Shown here piece after piece: positions 1 through 9,400 of a stretch of 64,000 bases of DNA. Source of the DNA: Bursaphelenchus xylophilus (taxonomy: Eukaryota; Nematoda; Chromadorea; Rhabditida; Aphelenchoididae). Made by a program: the position numbers and the translations under genes. Each line of letters starts with the position of its first letter. Position 1 is the first letter of the stretch. The DNA lies in assembly GCA_904066235.2 (NCBI GenBank), contig CAJFCV020000001.1, positions 2,232,001-2,296,000 of the forward strand, given 5' to 3'. A model generated the notes under the pieces. The model did no database searches. It was not told the DNA's origin and worked only from the letters and a program-made list of their open reading frames with translations.

Positions 1-399
1 TTATGGAGCTTCTTGCGGCTTTTGAAAGCAATTTCAACTATCTGGAAACGTTTCATAACTCTTTTTTGACAATTTAGAACACTTACAGAGAACCTGATCT
101 AGTGGCAAAAAACGTGCCATTTTGCATCCGGCAACTATTTAAAATGCAGCAAAATACCTCCCTCTCCAAGTGAAAAGACTCCATTTTGTAAGGTAAAGGG
201 CGCGCCCTTCAAAACGGAGTCTTTTAGTTGGATAGGGAGGTATTTTGCTGCATTTTTGATACTTCCCAGATGCAAAATGGTACGTTTTTTGCCACTGGAT
301 CAGGTCCGCCACTGTAAGTGTTTTAAATTGTCAAAAAAAGCGCTACGAAACGCTCCCAGATAGTTGAAATTGCTTTCAAAAGCCGCAAGAAGCTCCATA
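1..399. repeat. Long inverted repeat with an R2 palindrome at its apex
   Basis: Positions 1-83 are the reverse complement of about 317-399 (ends TTATGGAGC and GCTCCATAA). The centre, 86-314, is itself an R2 palindrome flanked by TA on both sides (84-85 and 315-316). The simplest reading is an older palindrome whose apex TA was the insertion site of R2. The left arm touches the window edge, so it may extend further. Confidence 0.8.
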
Positions 400-1310
400 A
401 ATTCATTTTATATTCATTTTATACCGTAACGAATCCAAAATTGTCCAAAAACCCACAAAAACATCTAGTGCAATATACAAACTGGCCAAGATTTACCCGA
501 AACAGTCGAAAACACGGTTTCCTTCTTACAGAAGTCTCCAAGATGTCTTCTATAAACTACTGACCACATTTTTCCGCTTTTCTCACCATTTATACCTGTT
601 AGTTTCTCATTCATCAGCAATCTGACGCAATTTTTAAACATCGAATTGTTGTTTTTTTTGCAAAGAAAAGAACAAAGTGATCTTTTCACTTCGCAAAAAA
701 GGAAGTGTCGGGTTGAAAGGGTCTTTTCCCATAAATTCGCAAGGTAATCGAGGGGTTGAAGGTCAAAAAATTTTGACTTTTATATACCTTTCGAAAAATT
801 TTTAAAAAATTTTAAATTTGCATAATTAAAATTGCCGAAAAATCTTTGTATATCTAATAAAAATGCCGTAAAAACATTTCCCTCCGAATTTTACCACGAT
901 TTCTCGTCATTTTCTCTTCTAAAAATCAGAAAATCCACAATTTTTATCAGTTTCCAAAAGGTCGTTCCGCAAAAAAACACTCAATAAATTTGCTCCCTTA
1001 TCATTCATAAGACCATATGGGAATGTAAAAAGTAAAAAAAACTCCATGCAAAAATTTAATTAGCAAAAAATCGAGTATTTCTTATTCCTTGAACTTTCCA
1101 AAAGAGGAAAAAACTTGAAAAAATTGATAAGCAAGGTTAGAGAATCGGATTATTGGCCGGAAAGCTTATGGTAGACTGATAATGGGTCTCACAAGACGAT
1201 TTATGACCCATTAGAGGGCAAATCGTCGAAATTTGAGAGGGCTTTTGACCTTATTCTAGGTGATTTTGAGAGAAAAATACCCTCAAAATAACATCCTTAA
1301 AAGGGGGTTA
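400..1310. other. Intergenic, no gene seen
   Basis: AT-rich sequence with homopolymer runs. The only open frame (74 codons, minus strand, about 465-689) has no splice context, signal peptide or recognisable motif, so I do not call it. Confidence 0.5.
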
Positions 1311-1488
1311 CAGTGGCGGACCTGACCCAGTGACAAAAAACATACCATTTTGGCTTCCGAGAAGTATCAAAAACGTGGCAAAACACCTTCCTATCTCGCA
1401 GTTAGAGAGGGAGGTATTTTGTTACGTTTTTGATACTTCCCGGATGCCAAAAGGTACGTTTTTTGCCACTGGATCAAGTCCGCCACTG
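1311..1488. mobile_element. R2 palindromic MITE-like element
   Basis: Begins CAGTGGCGGACCTGA and ends with the near reverse complement. TA dinucleotides flank it at 1309-1310 and 1489-1490. Termini starting CAG at TA resemble Tc1/mariner-type non-autonomous elements (inference). Other copies: 86-314, 11726-11949, about 22011-22272, 32413-32668, 33493-33747, and a truncated one at about 28320-28455. Confidence 0.75.
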
Positions 1489-2158
1489 TAACTTAGATTT
1501 CTCCCTGAAACTGGTCGTATTTTACCAATAAAAATTTAACGAAATTCTTATTTTAATCAAAATTTCCTTATTTTAGGCGATTTTATTATTCTCAAAGTTC
1601 GGTTAAAAATCACCTCTAAATGATAAAAAAGATGCTGCAAAAAAACTTATAAACATATAGCTACATTATCCATCATAATCTCGCAAAAAAATAACAATTT
1701 ATATTATCCATGAGATAAAAGTCTTCTTAATCTGTATTTTACCTTAAAAAGTGATCAAAAACATCTAAAATCTTGTCTCAACTACCTTCTAACAGCCTCT
1801 AAAAACGTCATTGCACCACTTTCTTCCACCTCCCTTCATAGTTTCAAATTGTTGTGCAGTTTGCGTCACCACCCCCTGGCCGGCCTCATTTTTCCATCGA
1901 TAACCCGGACTGATAAGAACACCAGACAATTTTTGAGCGATTGGCAACCAAGAATGGAAAACGGAAAGTGGCTAATTCATCAAAAATGTTGAGACAAAAA
2001 CTCACTTCCGAACTTTCAAAGAAAAGATAAAAATCAAAACGTGGCGGTCAAAAATCAACGCAAAACATATATTTTTAGCTCGATTACAACATGATATCTA
2101 TAAGAGGTTAGGAAGTCTATCAATATTTGATGGTTTCACATCACTTCCACACCATTTT
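1489..2158. other. Intergenic, no gene seen
   Basis: AT-rich DNA with no repeat family I recognise and no coding signal. It lies between an R2 element and a broken ORF on the minus strand. Confidence 0.4.
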
Positions 2159-2464
2159 TTATATTACACTAGACATCCGACCCAACCCAAGAAATTCGGA
2201 TGACCTCGAACGTCTGAACACTCCTTTTAGAGAACATTGCAGTCTGTTATCGTCCACGCACTTTAGGGGAGAGGTTTTAATAACAACCGGAACAGGAATT
2301 TGAAATTTATTCGAAGATTCCGGATCTTCAGGATGAGTCACATAAAACAACATCCCGGTGTTTCTTCCGTTCGAAATTCGTCCGGAATAGCCAGCCAGAA
2401 GAACGTTACAGCGAACTGATCAGATGATCGCGAAAAGGGCAAAGAAACAAAGCGTTCTTTCCAT
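2159..2464 (-). pseudogene. Small secreted-protein ORF interrupted by an in-frame TGA
   Basis: From an ATG at 2464 the minus strand reads 102 codons in one frame with a single internal stop, TGA at codon 15 (2420-2422). The first 14 residues (MERTLCFFALFAII) look like the start of a signal peptide, and the rest is composed like a real protein rather than a shadow frame. No GT-AG intron could remove the TGA. A decayed gene, an allele with a nonsense change or a base error all fit. I recognise no family. No acceptor precedes the ATG closely, so a spurious ORF is also possible. Confidence 0.3.
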
Positions 2465-3307
2465 CAAATTGATATTATTTTAGACCAGGGATGGGTGGGA
2501 AGAAAAAACAGGTGTAAAGAAAAATTTACGCTGAAGTCTGAAGCGATTTTGTCGCAAAAGCTTCGGAAGCTCTTTGGAAGTCAAATAAGACAAGAAAATT
2601 ATAATAAAATTCCGGAACTTTGATGAATTCACCTCTTTCCCACGTGTAATATCGAAATGTCAGAAAAATTGCCAAAAATATTTTCTAGACATTCAGAACC
2701 AACTAAAAACTGCATTGAAAATTTTCCCTGCAGTCCAATCTATCTTCTCCTGCATTCCTCAGCAAATCTAAACCACAGAACACACAGAAACAAAAATAAA
2801 CTTACACTAAAACACCTAAAATCGGCCAATTTCACAAAAGAGACGCTGGTTCTGATGGGAACTCTTCTCAGACTAAAAGTTCGCTTCACTAGCAAGCCAA
2901 CAACACTCATCCACGAGAAGAATGAGGTCAAGGAAACTCATTTCTCCACAAAAAATTTTTTTCCGCAATTTCTTTGGACACTTCGTCGAAAAATTGATTT
3001 TTTGACACGAAATGCCACAAAATTATTGATGATTTTAGTAGAATATGTGAGAATAGAGAATATATAGTAAGTTAGAATAGACAAAGTAGAAATGATTTTA
3101 CCTTGAGTTAGTTACGAATTTTTCGGATTTAAAACGATTTCTTTGCACTGTATAGGTTAATATATAAAACATGTCAAATCTTGCTGAAGCCGTGGATTTA
3201 TTGGGTAAAACGAATGTTAAAATTGTTGGTTATTATTCAACAATGATTATTTTCGTTTGAATCATGGTTATTTCATATTAATTTTATCAAAAATTATCGA
3301 TATTATT
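2465..3307. other. Intergenic, no supported gene
   Basis: A 136-codon plus-strand frame at 2657-3067 and an overlapping minus frame at 2740-2931 have no domain, no splice support and unremarkable composition. The segment also contains the 3' flank of the minus-strand mucin-like gene: TTTATT at about 3197-3202 reads AATAAA on the minus strand. Confidence 0.4.
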
Positions 3308-4738
3308 TTAGATGGGGGTAGTTGAACTCAATGGAACTGAGCCTTTCGTGGTTGTCGGGACGGGTCCCAAAGACGATGACAAAGTAGGCAGAGGTCCCAA
3401 AGAACTGGTTGATACCGGGATTGGTCCAATAGAGCTGCTAGAAATAGGTAAATTATTGGTTGAAGACGACGACGGTCCATTGGTAGATGTGGAAGAGATT
3501 GGAGCTCGACTGGTCGATGAGAAAACGGGAGTTGAAGGTCTCTTGGATCCCCTGCGACTGTGTCGGCCATGTCGAGTATTTCTGCGGCCGAAATCCGGAC
3601 GGCGATGATGTTTACGGCCTTCATTAAAGGGGTTTTCATCGCTTTCGCTGTCGGATCCATCGATTGCTTCTTCGCTGACACTCCGAGCCGCCCGAGGATG
3701 GGGCTCACAAGGGAAGTCACTTTTTTCGCAGACGGGCTTTGGGACGGCACCTAGTAGGTTGCAAACGTTAAGTGTCTGCTATCATAAAACTGATTTCCAA
3801 AAGTGTTTACGGGACTTCTAGGCCGAGAAAATCGACCGCAAAGTTTAGCCGAAATGAGCGAATAGCCTCCTCAAAAGAAACAGCTTATTTCATCTGCAGT
3901 GGTGGCCGAGTGGTCAGCGCGCTCGCTTTTTGCGGCAAAAGACGTGAGTTCGACTTCGGCCGTCTGCGGATGCATTTCTTTTGGCCACTGAGGTAAATAG
4001 CGAAATGCCGTTAACATCGCATGTGCTAACTATTAGCAATTTTTGATAAAACACGAATTTAGAAACTATATCTTCATTAACCCAGGCCTGTTTTGACTTT
4101 ACAATATTCATGAACATTCAACTTTGAATTTGTGTTTAAATTACTGTAAAAAAATTCAAAAAGTGTATACCTTATATGTTTACATACTAAATCAATATTT
4201 ACGAACCAAAAAAGAAAATAAACTGCGCAGAGGATCGAACCCGCCTCTTCTGGCGCAAAAAGCGAGCGCAATGACCACTCGGCCACCACTGCAGATAAAA
4301 TAAGCTGTTTCTTTTGAGGAGGCCATTCGCTCATTTCGGCTAAACTTTGCGGTCGATTTTCTCGGCCGAGAAGCGTCGTAAACACTTTTGGAGATCCGTT
4401 CTATGATTGCAGACGCTTCACGTTTGAAACCTACTAGGTCCCGTTCCAAAATCCGTCTGCGAAAAAAGTGACTTCCCTTGTCAGACCCGTTGTTGGGCAA
4501 AACTGGAGGAGGGCTGCCGGAGACTTTTAGACGGTCCTCTTCGGCGGTGTAGAATGGATGAGACGTGCTGTTTTGAGCTGAAATTTTGGGGGGTTTAAAT
4601 TTATGTCAAAATTTCAACTGAAGATTTTTCGATGGCCAATCGTCGGATTTTTTTGAAGCCATAAAGAAAAAGGTCTTCTGCCAACTCACCAGCAACAAAT
4701 CCAGCCAAGACGGCAAAGAAAACCACAATTTTCATCAT
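3308..4738 (-). CDS. Secreted Ser/Thr/Pro-rich (mucin-like) protein, two exons
   Basis: Exon 1 is 4738-4690 and exon 2 is 3750-3308; the join (donor GTGAGT, acceptor CTACTAG) keeps frame and gives 163 residues. Residues 1-17 form a signal peptide (MMKIVVFFAVLAGFVAG). A short Cys-containing segment follows (PVCEKSDFPCEPH), then an acidic Ser/Asp/Glu patch, an Arg/His-rich basic stretch with possible RR/RRG processing sites, and a C-terminal half built of Ser/Thr runs separated by GP dipeptides (SSLGPLP, SSLGPVP). The plus strand over exon 2 is also open (3312-3608) but is a shadow. Such tails are commonly O-glycosylated; a cuticle, pharyngeal-lining or mucus role is inference. An AATAAA lies about 105 bp past the stop. 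The intron contains an inverted copy of the exon 2 start. I recognise no named family. Confidence 0.65.
3896..3967 (+). repeat. tRNA-derived (SINE-like) sequence, copy 1
   Basis: Contains a good internal Pol III A box (TGGCCGAGTGG, 3903-3913), typical of tRNA-Ser or tRNA-Leu, and a degenerate B box (GAGTTCGACTTC, about 3946-3957). The acceptor stem pairs only partly and no normal anticodon arm forms. It is a tRNA-derived repeat, not a working tRNA gene. Confidence 0.5.
4224..4292 (-). repeat. tRNA-derived (SINE-like) sequence, copy 2
   Basis: Reverse-complement partner of the copy at 3896-3967. Here the B box is intact (GGTTCGATCC, 4232-4241) along with the A box (4275-4285), so this copy kept a better internal promoter. 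The anticodon stem-loop is still not canonical. Confidence 0.5.
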
Positions 4739-5160
4739 TGTTGTGTCTCCAGAGTCGAAGTAAAATCTGATATATTCAAATTTGCATTGCCTTTTATACC
4801 ATTGACATCCCACTGAAACGCCTTTGGTTTGTGTTGGCGTATATTTTATTATCATTAAAAATAATGGGAATTACTTTTATGGACATGTAGGGAGATGTTC
4901 CTTATGTTTGTTTCCAATAAATTTGTTTCAATAGCTTAGGCTCTATTTTCAAAAAAAAAAGATTGTCAATTGTCCGCCCATGCCTTATTCAAATCGTATC
5001 AGAATTCTCGATGGGCGGTCTGTAGTTGTATGACGTCATGCAGAAGTCACAAAACAAGCAATGGAAGCGTTGTAGCGTTGTATAAGGAATTGCAAGAAAC
5101 CAAAAAAAATTGTTTGTTAAAGAGAGGTTTTGTTGTACAGAGTTTCATGTAGGGCTTACA
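4739..5160. other. 5' flank of the mucin-like gene; no other gene
   Basis: No gene is visible. Transcription initiation or trans-splice signals for the minus-strand gene would lie here but I cannot place them. Confidence 0.35.
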
Positions 5161-5990
5161 GAGTAAGTACCCCAAGTGTCACGCTCAAATTTTGATGATA
5201 CTTGGCATAAATTTACAAGGGAAGTACCCCAAGTGTGACGCTCAGATTTTCTTTAAATTTTGAGCACACGTCGGGCATGAACTAAACAACAATTCCTGGA
5301 AGTTTTAGTTCGCGCTTTTCAGGCGCCGCCGAGATATTGAACGATTTTTGCCGCCGAGAGAGTACGCTAAGCACGGAGAGCGGACAGAGAGAAAAGCACT
5401 TTTTGGCCATAACTTTTCTTGTTTTGTGCGGAAAAAATTGATTTTATGTGGAAACATTACCCTCCATGGTAGAAATAGGCACGGAACTTTTCGTGCCGAA
5501 ATTCGGCAAAAAGTGTCAAATTTTCGCCCACTTTCGATCTAAAATTCTCGGTTGTTTCTGCAAAGCGCGAGCTAGGATTTTCGCATACATTTTAGAAAAA
5601 ATCATTCTAAATTTGTGCCAAGTTCCATCAAAATCTGAGCGTCGCACTTGGGGTACTTCCCCTGTTAGATTACGACGTTTGCGGAACTCACAGCTCGCGC
5701 TTTGCAGAAACAACAGAGATTTTTTGGCCCAATGTTGAAAAAATATCACAATTTTTTTGCGAATTTTGGCATGAAAAGTTTTATACTTATTTTTACTGTG
5801 GAGAGTAAGTTTCCATAAAAAAAAAATCAATTTTCTCCATGCGAAACTGGCAAAGATACGGCCAGAAAGTGTTTTTGTCGTTGACCGCTCTCCGCCTTCC
5901 GCGTTCTCTCTCAGCCGCAAAGACTGTTGAATACCTCAGTGGCTTTTGCAATGCATGAGCTATAATTTCCGGGAATTTATATGTGGCCTA
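5160..5990. repeat. Two R3 elements, head to tail-reversed
   Basis: About 5220-5664 is an R3 copy: outer ends ACCCCAAGTGTGACGCTCAG and its complement, with internal landmarks GCGCTTTTCAGGCG, GAGAGAGTACGC and TGGAAACATTACC. About 5665-5990 is a second, opposite-oriented and truncated copy that begins at the shared GAGCGTCGCACTTGGGGTAC boundary. No ORF is conserved between copies, so R3 is non-autonomous. Confidence 0.7.
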
Positions 5991-6407
5991 GGTAAGTTTT
6001 TTTTTATTTTTTTTTTTTTTTTTGAAATTTTTTAACGGTGAGATCTACTGGTCTAAAGCAATATATTGGCCATATCTTTTGCCTTTCTCAACATACCTAT
6101 GCGATCTATTTATCTTTTCAAAGCCTGAAGTCTATTCAAGACAATGATCAACTAATTTTTAACCTACTTGATTAATCGACCAAAATATCGACCATTTTTT
6201 CAAAATTTTCAAATTTAAAAAAATTGTTAATTTTTTTCAATTTTTCTTGTGAAATCGAAAGCTCTACAAAACTCAAATTTTTCTCCATTTTATTGTGTCC
6301 ACCGATCTGGCTTCGGCTGCTCATTTTCATCGCTCATCTTCAAATCGGGAGGCCGCGAATGGATAAAAAATTGAAGAAGTCTCGATGTGTCAGTGGCAAG
6401 TCAAATA
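5991..6407. other. AT-rich 5' flank of the gene at 6408
   Basis: Contains a T-rich run near 6000-6022 and otherwise plain AT-rich sequence. The first exon of the downstream gene is my least certain call, so some 5' UTR may lie here. Confidence 0.35.
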
Positions 6408-9400
6408 ATGCAGAACGAACGGAGAGTAAAAAGGCGGGTATTTCGATTTTTTTGGAGGAAAATTTTTTTTCAAAAATTTTTTTACCAATTTTTTCAATTT
6501 TTTCTGAATTTTGCGAATTTTTTTGGCCAAATTTTTCGAATTTTTCAATTTTTTGGCCAAATTTTTTTCAATTTTTTGATTTTTTTTGGCCAAATTTTTC
6601 TGAATTTTTCGATTTTTTTGGCCAAATTTTTCGAATTTTTTAAAATTTTTTTTGGCCAAATTTTTCTGAATTTTTCGAATTTTTTTGGCCAAATTTTTTT
6701 CAATTTTTTGCCAATTTAAAAAAAAATTAAAAAAATTTTGGCTCATGCTTCGATAAAGACACTTTAAAATTTCTGTTTTTATCTATGGCGAAGAAATCAC
6801 GTCCATTTTCCATTCCAGGTCCTCACCGGACAGCCCGCGCTTACCTCGAAACTTCATGGGCTCGATGAAGAGCTGAAGGTGAGAATTTTGCTTTTTATTG
6901 CTCTTCGTATCTTCCCATTTTTCGTAAATATTTCTTTTTACAGAGAATCATGCGGACTCGCCGTCCCAGAAGTTATCTGGTTGAATCCAGCGAACAAGAC
7001 GAACGACCGCCGGGCCAATTTTTTCTGGCTTCGGAAAGAGAGGCCAATCTGGAACCAGTGGTGGTCGATGATAAAGAGGACGAAGGTAAAACTAAAACGG
7101 CTTTTTAACATTTATTTTGGCTAACTAGGAAATAGTATGATGAAATGAGGGAAAAAGTTCCTTATTTTGGCCACAACAAAGGTACTCCGCGAACTGCGCC
7201 CAAGCTTGGGCACTAAAGTTGGGAAAAAACGCTTTGACCTAGCTGGCACTGGATTACTATAATAGCTCTATAGTTTTAAGGGTACCTACGAAGGCTACGA
7301 CGACTCATTTAGTTCCATACGGAGGCAATAAGTTTGGTTCCGGACATGTTTCATCGTATAAAGTGTAAAATCACAGGCTGCAGCCGTTTTTGAAGGGTAA
7401 TGTGGTACGTAAAAAAGAAGGTACCTCGCTGACTAAATCCACCGTCCGGGCATTGACAACGATGACTTGAGCGTGCACGCTAAATTTGGGCTAATTCCGA
7501 CCAGTTTCCGCAAAGTTATAAGTTGTGGCCAGAATAAGGAACTTTTACCAGGAAAGCTCCTCAAGTGCAACTCTCAGATTTTCTTTGAATTTTACACACT
7601 TGTTGCGCATGGACCACATATCAAATCCTGAATGTTTTAGCTCGCGTTTTGCAGGCGCAGCCGAGATATTCAACGATCTTTGCGGCCAAAGAGAGTACGC
7701 GAAATGCGGAGAGCGGTCAGGCAAAACACTTTTTTGGCCGTATCTTTGCTAGTTTTGCGCGGAAAAAAAATATTTTTTGTGGAAACGTTACACTCTGCAG
7801 TAAAAATAGGCGTAAAAATTTTCATGCCAAAATTCGCAAAAAAAGTGTCAAATTTTTGTAAATTTTCGACCTAAAATCTCGGTCGTTTCTGCAAAGTGCG
7901 AGCTAGGAATCCCGCATTTATGTTACAAATTGTTAGGAAAAATTTATCTACATCTGGCTTAATTTTCATCAAAATCTGAATGAGTCTCGCAGTAATTTTC
8001 AAATGAAATTTGGCAGATTTTTTTTGATATTTAGGTGGTCAAAAAATAAAGATTACTTTTGAATAAGCAGTATGGTATTTCTACAAAAACTCAATTTTTT
8101 CCGGGCAAAATCCGCAAAGATACGGCCCAAGAACAAATTTTTGTCTTACCGACTCTCTTCATTTTATGTGCTCTCTCGAAATCTTGTCTCATATCTTTGT
8201 TGTTTTTAGAAAAGGCGCTGTAAAATTTTTAGTGATTGTTTTATGGCCTGTGTAGAATATCTGTGCAAAATTTGAAGTAAATTGAACCTCCACCTTGGAG
8301 TAATACCCCTTTCAATATCAACCGAATAAGCGATATAATTTCCTTTCCAGAGAGCCTCGCGGAAACCGAAAAATGCCCGATTACCACGCGAAGCGACGAC
8401 TTGATTGCGGTGAATGTGCAGGATCGTCTGGTCAACTTGGATGGACGACATTTTTTGATCAGAGAATTGGATCCGGTCACTTCGGACAGGGAGGGACTTC
8501 AGGTTGATAAAGAAGAGTTGAGACGGATGATACAAAGAGGTGAAGACCTCAGAAAAAAGTAAGAATAAGCCGTCTTTTAGGACTGGAGTCTGATTTTTGA
8601 ATCGGAAAAACCCTCAGGCGAAATTTTTAGTTATTTTTTATAAAAAGCCCTCAGGCAAAAACTTTAATTTTACTCTAAGTGCGACCGGATTTTTATGAAA
8701 CTTGGCACAAATTTAGAATAATTTTTTCGAAGACATATGCGAAACTCCTAGCTCGCGCTTTGCAGGAACTACCGAGATTTTAAGGCCGAAAGTTGGAGAA
8801 ATGTAAAAAAATTTTTTGCGAATTTTGGTATGAAAAGTTGCATAGCCACTTCTACTGTAAGGAGTAATGTTTCCACGAAAAAATCATTTTTTTCTGCCCA
8901 AAACTGGCAAAGTTATGGGCAAAAAATGTTTATCTGTGACCGCGTACTCTCTTGGTCTCGAAGATTGCTGAATTTCTTGGTTGTGTCTGGAAAGCGCGAG
9001 TTAGGATTTTCAGGAATTGATAAGTGGCTTTTGTTTCACGTGTGTGCAAAATTTAAAGAAAATCTGAGCGTCGCGCTTCGCGAAAATTACCTTGGTCCCC
9101 CCTTACCATTGTTTCCTTCGATCCAGGTCTGAGGCGGTATCTCCCCCGTCTAACTAGGCCCCTGGTCAAGCATATGTCCAAAACTTAAAGAAAATCTGAG
9201 CGTTGCAGTTGGAAGCCTTGATTTGCGAACCCTTCTCTGCAACCAAACATGCCTGTAGCGAGGAAATTTTTTAGGTCCCTTGCGATTCGTTGCACAAAAG
9301 GTCCACTGTAGATAAACTTTTGGTTTGTCGGAAAAATAAAAAGCACAATGTTGCTCCGCCGATTGCATCGCTGAATTGAAAAGCAATTTGATTTTTCCGC

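Larger units (their letters stand above)
3690..4492. repeat. Inverted duplication inside the mucin-like gene
   Basis: About 3690-3970 reappears in reverse complement at about 4222-4492, with a spacer of about 250 bp. The outer ends of both arms match the splice acceptor and first 60 or so bases of exon 2 (shared stretch GCGAAAAAAGTGACTTCCC). The inner parts carry a tRNA-like sequence. The arms have diverged by scattered substitutions, so the event is not very recent. Confidence 0.8.

Noticed and set aside
3312..3608. Plus-strand 98-codon acidic frame
   Set aside because: It is the shadow of exon 2 of the minus-strand mucin-like gene, which has a signal peptide exon, splice sites and coherent composition.
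3896..3967. A functional tRNA-Ser or tRNA-Leu gene
   Set aside because: The A box is good, but acceptor and anticodon stems do not form and the B box is degenerate. The second copy has a good B box but still no valid anticodon arm.
6224..6746. Overlapping open frames of 110-139 codons on both strands
   Set aside because: They come from the AT-rich TTTTTGGCCAAA minisatellite; residues are almost only Phe, Asn, Ile and Lys.
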